This document shows, piece after piece, positions 24,001 to 24,521 of a stretch of DNA of 24,521 nucleotides (positions within the stretch are counted from its first letter, which is position 1; each line of letters opens with the position of its first letter). Under the pieces are notes generated by a model. It was not told the origin of the DNA. It worked only from the letters and a program-made list of their open reading frames with translations, and did not search any database. The DNA is from Bacteroidota bacterium. GTDB lineage: Bacteria > Bacteroidota > Bacteroidia > Bacteroidales > VadinHA17. Made by a program: the position numbers and the translations under genes. The stretch lies in the NCBI GenBank assembly GCA_016718875.1, contig JADKBL010000039.1, positions 1 through 24,521 of the forward strand. The letters run 5' to 3'.

Positions 24001-24521
24001 GCTTGGGCAAATGTTTCGGACAATGCTATATATAGTGGAACTACAACAGCATCACTTACTATAACTAATCCTTCTGCCGGCATGAACGGCTATAAATACA
24101 GGGTTATCGTTAGCGGGACATGTACGCCGGCTGTTACAAGTGATGGGAATGCAATCTTATCTGTCAATTCACGTCCGACGAGTGTACTCAGCGGAACAGC
24201 AACGATCTGTAATGGCAGCAGCACTAATCTGAGCGTAGTACTTACCGGATCTCAGCCATGGTCACTCACCTATAGTGATGGCAGTACTCCAACCACAGTA
24301 TCAGGAATCACCACGAGTCCATATACTATATCAGTAAGTCCGAGCCTTACAACTACATACACAATAACAGCACTTAGTGATATCAATTGTACCTCACTAG
24401 GTGCTGATATGTCAGGAAGTGCTGTTGTTAATGTTAATAATGTTACAGCAGGAGCAATCTCAGGTACACAGACAATATGCAACGGAGGCGATCCTGCATT
24501 GTTTACCAGTACCACAGCAGG
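11444..24521 (+). CDS. Second giant secreted modular surface protein (partial, frame-broken)
   Basis: This is one coding region running off the right edge, so more than 4,300 residues. It starts at an ATG at 11444 with a hydrophobic segment that becomes a signal peptide ending SITLFSQT when one T is removed from the TTTTT run near 11497. Four large modules follow. Each opens with a YYS/Trp motif (11526, 14322, 17211, 20047), continues as a Gly/Asn/Thr-rich beta-helix-like stretch, and ends with a cap containing F-x-(F/Y)-P-(V/L/I)-G (about 12810, 16775, 19660, 20900). HYR domains lie between modules 1 and 2. PKD-like domains and an array of 99-residue units end the visible part. Frames change near 11497, 11610-11665, 12060, 13586, 18025, 21953 and 22200. 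Secretion by T9SS and an adhesive or matrix role are inference from domain type; the C-terminal sorting domain is not in the window. Confidence 0.82.
12077..13606 (+). CDS. Segment of the second giant protein: module 1 beta-helix, cap and first HYR domain
   Basis: A 509-codon open stretch; the TTG at 12077 is only the first codon after the frame change, not a start. Residues 1 to about 225 are a repetitive beta-helix-like region. Residues about 230-370 form a cap with FIRYFSAGNSAPFVFPVGD and SSYLSRYWTFTTTGLTNYTY. Residues about 383-477 are a HYR domain (VTCPSNITQNNIAGSC, YGDNCGVTILTWDMSG, YTAYDAAGNSSTCSFTVTV). A second HYR domain then starts (LISCPANYNQNVSAGTC) and crosses the next frame break at about 13586, where TTACTTCAAAAT should read roughly TTACTCTTCAAAAT. 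Confidence 0.8.
   Translation: MNRDTPASILNIGGNMTISGANTILSMTRDAGNETINLSGNFSLISGSFTRRTGTTGIARVNFAKAGTQNYIKSGGSITNAINFVVNSGSTLNMSANILDGSTGTFTLSSGGGLILGDANGITSATIGATGGNIRVTGTRTYDIGGNYEYNGTINQATGNGLPGTVNNLIITNSALNGIVTLTSTTSLDGALMLNSGVLSLGTNNLSVNNGAIVGGAAFSATNMVATGTGRFIRYFSAGNSAPFVFPVGDITATAEYSPVMLDFSASDNPGTIGINVTGAVHPSINSGSTASSYLSRYWTFTTTGLTNYTYIASTYQYPTSDVTGTETDMKLSFWNGSAWTTVDGSNAGGNQLSITSSLDNATGKLDGNEFTGRISGCVSDLVNPTVTCPSNITQNNIAGSCNAVIAVPDATYGDNCGVTILTWDMSGATTGTSLATGINQIGTKTFNVGVTTITYTAYDAAGNSSTCSFTVTVVDAELPLISCPANYNQNVSAGTCAASIVTSKSYYQ
13626..18047 (+). CDS. Segment of the second giant protein: HYR cluster, module 2 and start of module 3
   Basis: A 1473-codon open stretch, the longest in the window. 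It begins inside HYR domain 2 (WGMSGATTATSPASGINN). HYR 3 is at about residues 58-149 (ITCPGDISTAKISDDG, VQWTVTDNNSNSATCD) and a diverged HYR 4 at 150-225 (IASCKDITIYLDALGTATIS). Module 2 opens at residue about 233 with YYSYQTGFWDVASTW, runs as a long beta-helix-like region, and closes with a cap at 1035-1192 (FLFPVGAPTITP, LTYYWKIRSTGFTGY). Module 3 opens at 1196 with YYSRQSGLWSNTNTW and VNLYNDLAY. The first Met is not a true start. The end at 18047 is false: one base missing near 18024-18026 restores NGSGSGKYLAVGGNIVNNG. Confidence 0.85.
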   Translation: MTWGMSGATTATSPASGINNVGTYTFNAGVTTVTYTVKDNSNNTAVCSFTVTINDNIIPTITCPGDISTAKISDDGTGDCLTTVTLGTPITADNCSVLSVVPRVGGVVINPLIYKFPIGTTTVQWTVTDNNSNSATCDQSVTVADDESPIASCKDITIYLDALGTATISPDDIDDGSYDQCTVIFSKTVSMNTFNSSNIGPNNVTLTVYDDDGNFSSCTAVVTVMGSLPPTAYYSYQTGFWDVASTWTTDPGGTTGPGSTVPGPNDKVVILTGRTVYLQSDVTSTNLDITINAGGILDQTSFQFTQPLTALKGGGIHKLASSNYPTATTNTFVTTDGGTTEYNHSGDMSSAQSTYYNLIIRSAGTVTQVNNLTINGNVDVKAGKFQVNDATNTRRILVINGDVTVDAGASIGVGTGVTNTVTDPTTAPAGEAGGFVNYYETQSHRIQIFGNFTNNGIVKFTNLDYPVYNAFPSTTPGTTTGFATVYFSGATDKTVNLNGPTTFYNMVVQKGADQTFKLTLYSAAYNYFRLFGANTSRAETPGANPLVKKALWIRSGTLILQGLSGIPSLSEGNLPAVAGYTTSDYFIPQNGAMILDGGGVIVLSTADDYTEVNVLYSLTSGNNGLCGITTGGYSGLSLLGKLQVNDGYLSTRESSGLLYWSYASGQFILNGGKVDLKQLHNPQGTNVGLISYVQSAGSMILRGRFINTVSYASAANIMNPVISAIRTTNGIDATAGIGTFSISSNTNNAFGMSGGTITVHDVCNDVGTPLAFLVNCPVSNINVSGGTVEFKPKTQTIAENHYVNSLASFYNFIVNRESGNASVYLLTNPLVVSNDLSLTSGILNSNNLDVTVGRNFTISNSTTYTTGSNTTIFNGTGAQSLTMNLGGALSVNKLTIGKPAGTVLTLAGSQGVINVGSDFMLDEGTLNDGGKTINIAGILFNSGIHTGTDPGKIVLNGTAVQSIGGNGVFRNIDLNNTNAASAPVSLAANMTVTGALNLANDKLFNIGMHNLKLESTASVLNYSTSRYLLGSGNSGDAGVTRVYTSSAPFLFPVGAPTITPSHPNKYTPATIGFSSDPTTFGSITVTPVGYEYPVTTVNNVSLTYYWKIRSTGFTGYAAKVTHQFKYDDLDIAGTEANYVPALFNISTSSWNYGLTADVADGGNQINDWTSPGNSSNFIDADYTAGDPTAFGTPQTYYSRQSGLWSNTNTWSLTGHTDGPAGSVPGANDIVIIGNGHTVNLYNDLAYSLNTATVSCASLQIATGSTLDIGNNPGSVFSMVKNHPSGNGTFRITASQAVDTPLGRVSLFSFPQNSDFSDFNVNLGTTEFYTTTNIGNSLYILPPISYVGNMLLSPLGDAGSGDNMTLQNVSSLTIYGDLTTQGTTAYSAIGLSWNTNNAFYGNQVTYTTIEKTVTIKGDLNINGGSFTYYDDIAAQHLIVEGDVNIAATNGSCIIVWDSDYGYTPYQNGPALANT
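18101..21958 (+). CDS. Segment of the second giant protein: rest of module 3, module 4 and PKD-like domains
   Basis: A 1285-codon open stretch; coding in this frame actually begins near 18027. The module 3 beta-helix runs to a cap at residues about 500-645 (FQYPLGTSGKYTPADLKID, DYYWEIQSSGITNF). Module 4 opens at about 649 with SDGDWDDPTIWDHTGG, is shorter, and closes with a cap at about 913-1073 (NFLFPIGKSG, QEYYTVKTTSGAQATLNLSW). PKD/Ig-like domains follow: KLSPAGSVCGTSGIPVTFTA, then NAGSNQTLCGITTTNLAANT with WTVSSGTCTSTDDVVINF, then AQSFCGSQVFSLTVP. The stop at 21956 is false: GGGG at 21952-21955 should be GGG, giving PPTGSSVDWFHNASGG. Confidence 0.85.
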   Translation: MNLFRNDGSSHYVDLTFFGSSSATVSGTGNINVRRVTINKGNSQATTLDLINGGTMTTPTDSWLTLQNGTLRYMRTNPNSHFTISRTTPFIIPATAGLYIDLPSNTGSMDIQIGNFADDNGDLILSGKLSIIRGDVFVGEAGGADVTNNDIEYTSSGSSSIDVQGGTLFVNGQIRRNPSNAGGILKYSQTGGTVTINGRAANTTNAKLEVLNSGSEFNMSNGTLTIARGNDAFATPSTPFGDLYLRPTSGSVTGGSIVFTQGGTEEQNYYLDADIALNHLTITGGAQPATLRLLVSPLVLNGNMNISANSILNSNNIDITFNGNLNNTPGVGGYVYGTNNTTFSATNGSSYVGAQTINGATDFYDLTVSPGTSLTLTNPTTINRNLDITSGNFKLGSNIVNLKGNLTNNGTFTDNDNDGEGITLNGTSQHSISGTGAYDRLILDNAAVAQMLNDITLQEDLTMTTGILDIKKYLLTLGTGAYLNGAPFSTAKMITSDGVFSNVGIRKFFPIIAATTNFQYPLGTSGKYTPADLKIDISNSVGSIRVNNINTMHPSVEDPANALDYYWEIQSSGITNFTGEMVLNYYQEDVIGDEPNYKAARIEVPGTTWSLTNTVDDTNNKITENYTASNNLSGEYTAGITTAFYNNVPEFTSISDGDWDDPTIWDHTGGDAVTLTGGPDGYIVIVQHDVTLNKNYCEGYRTTISGTLRVVSPFFGHNLGTVSGNGKLYLESGSFPAGVFTNFLACSNNATIEYGGSGTYTIIADLYDNISNVIFSGTGTRVLPNKDLTICNLLHINGPTLDNSVFNKKLTIQGTMTLESGSFKSGSGAGATVSFGGGGLQTIGDAVKDYFTGSNSFNNLEINNSSGLSINDDGAIEVKGNLLLTSGLINTSATRKLTITNSAINCVIPAGGSVNSFVDGPLIKRISQFDNFLFPIGKSGAPNTLGNNIKISSTQSGPLLWSAEYFTPNLSAAFKVLPLLGVSAQEYYTVKTTSGAQATLNLSWTPNSDVTPLITGGLSNIRLSRFDTGILPDPSWVEIPTISVGNNSNGTSSSTVFVVSSVTGSDNYTLGSITDLKPRAKLSPAGSVCGTSGIPVTFTAPYPITFDYILSYTEAGTPKVVTITSADLPYSIPTPVPGVYALTDFTYNTLGTPKTGVVDAGTVTVYPVPTAANAGSNQTLCGITTTNLAANTPGTGTGEWDIVTELSGPGGTVITPTSPTSQFIGLNGNSYTLRWTVSSGTCTSTDDVVINFTILPTAPAAASAQSFCGSQVFSLTVPVATPPTG
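21957..24521 (+). CDS. Right-hand segment of the second giant protein: alternating 99-residue units, open at the edge
   Basis: From 21963 the coding frame reads VDWFHNASGGTAIAVGTSLV and SGTTYWAESNAGTGC, the end of a PKD-like domain. A frame change at about 22200 leads into an open frame (phase of 22201) that runs without a stop to the window edge. It contains a diverged unit, five units of exactly 99 residues (next feature), then Ig-like domains with AVCAGTGTPGFTVTASGTG, TYQWQEFTAAW and GYKYRVIVSGTC, and a further domain with TICNGSSTNLSVVLTGSQP. No start codon is expected here because this is the interior of the gene. The protein continues beyond the window. Confidence 0.78.
22396..23880 (+). 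repeat. Five 99-residue units in A-B-A-B-A order
   Basis: The codon for the Cys in the I/V-C-x-G-(Y/F) motif lies at 22447, 22744, 23041, 23338 and 23635, so the period is exactly 297 bp four times. Units 1, 3 and 5 share AADEYQVSI-type text, TTGATGSIIVQSRRTGGSYG and WSTISTWTL. Units 2 and 4 share YEYSLNNGG or YEYSINNGS, then IRVSRSGGSYGC or its Thr variant, and a WPVA ending. A more diverged unit lies before them from about 22120. The family is not one I can name; the fold is probably Ig-like. Confidence 0.85.

Overview
The window looks like a chromosomal segment from a member of the Bacteroidota, probably an environmental genome or an assembly from long reads. Four things point there. Two giant secreted multidomain surface proteins carry HYR, SprB-type and PKD/Ig-like repeats of the kind exported by the type IX secretion system (T9SS). 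Both begin with an F-S-Q-T type signal-peptide end. The tRNA gene has a textbook Bacteroidota promoter (TTTG, 19 nt, TAnnTTTG). Shine-Dalgarno sites are absent.

Layout. From position 1 to about 9324 the minus strand carries one giant gene. Its start is at about 9324 and its 3' end lies beyond the left edge. The product reads signal peptide, CUB-like domain, Ig/PKD-like linker domains, a tandem array of at least 16 beta-sandwich repeats of 132-137 residues, two SprB-like repeats, then HYR-type domains. From 9379 to 9674 lies an intergenic region with candidate promoters and an 11-bp inverted repeat. From 9675 to 10398 the plus strand encodes an exported 1-Cys (Prx6-type) peroxiredoxin, followed by a terminator. 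From 10475 to 10790 there are two 95-bp direct repeats and a set of terminator-like hairpins with a shared scaffold. tRNA-Val(UAC) lies at 10791-10865 on the minus strand, with its promoter at 10881-10911. From 10866 to 11443 no gene is supported; a 17-bp direct repeat and a weak hairpin are present. From about 11444 to the right edge the plus strand carries a second giant gene (more than 13 kb). It has four large modules (Trp-rich entry motif, parallel beta-helix-like stretch, F-x-(F/Y)-P-(V/L/I)-G cap), a HYR cluster between modules 1 and 2, PKD-like domains, and an alternating A-B-A-B-A array of 99-residue units.

Both giant genes, and the peroxiredoxin, are broken by many single-base indels, mostly in homopolymers. 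The frames rejoin cleanly when one base is added or removed, and domain homology continues across each break. I read this as uncorrected sequencing error more than as true decay. Two places in the minus-strand repeat array are out-of-register junctions where part of a repeat unit is missing. The true proteins are therefore probably longer than the raw sequence suggests.

Function. The two large proteins are probably surface adhesins or matrix components. The peroxiredoxin would detoxify peroxides in the periplasm. No secretion machinery, T9SS C-terminal sorting domain, transposase, CRISPR array or defence gene is visible here.
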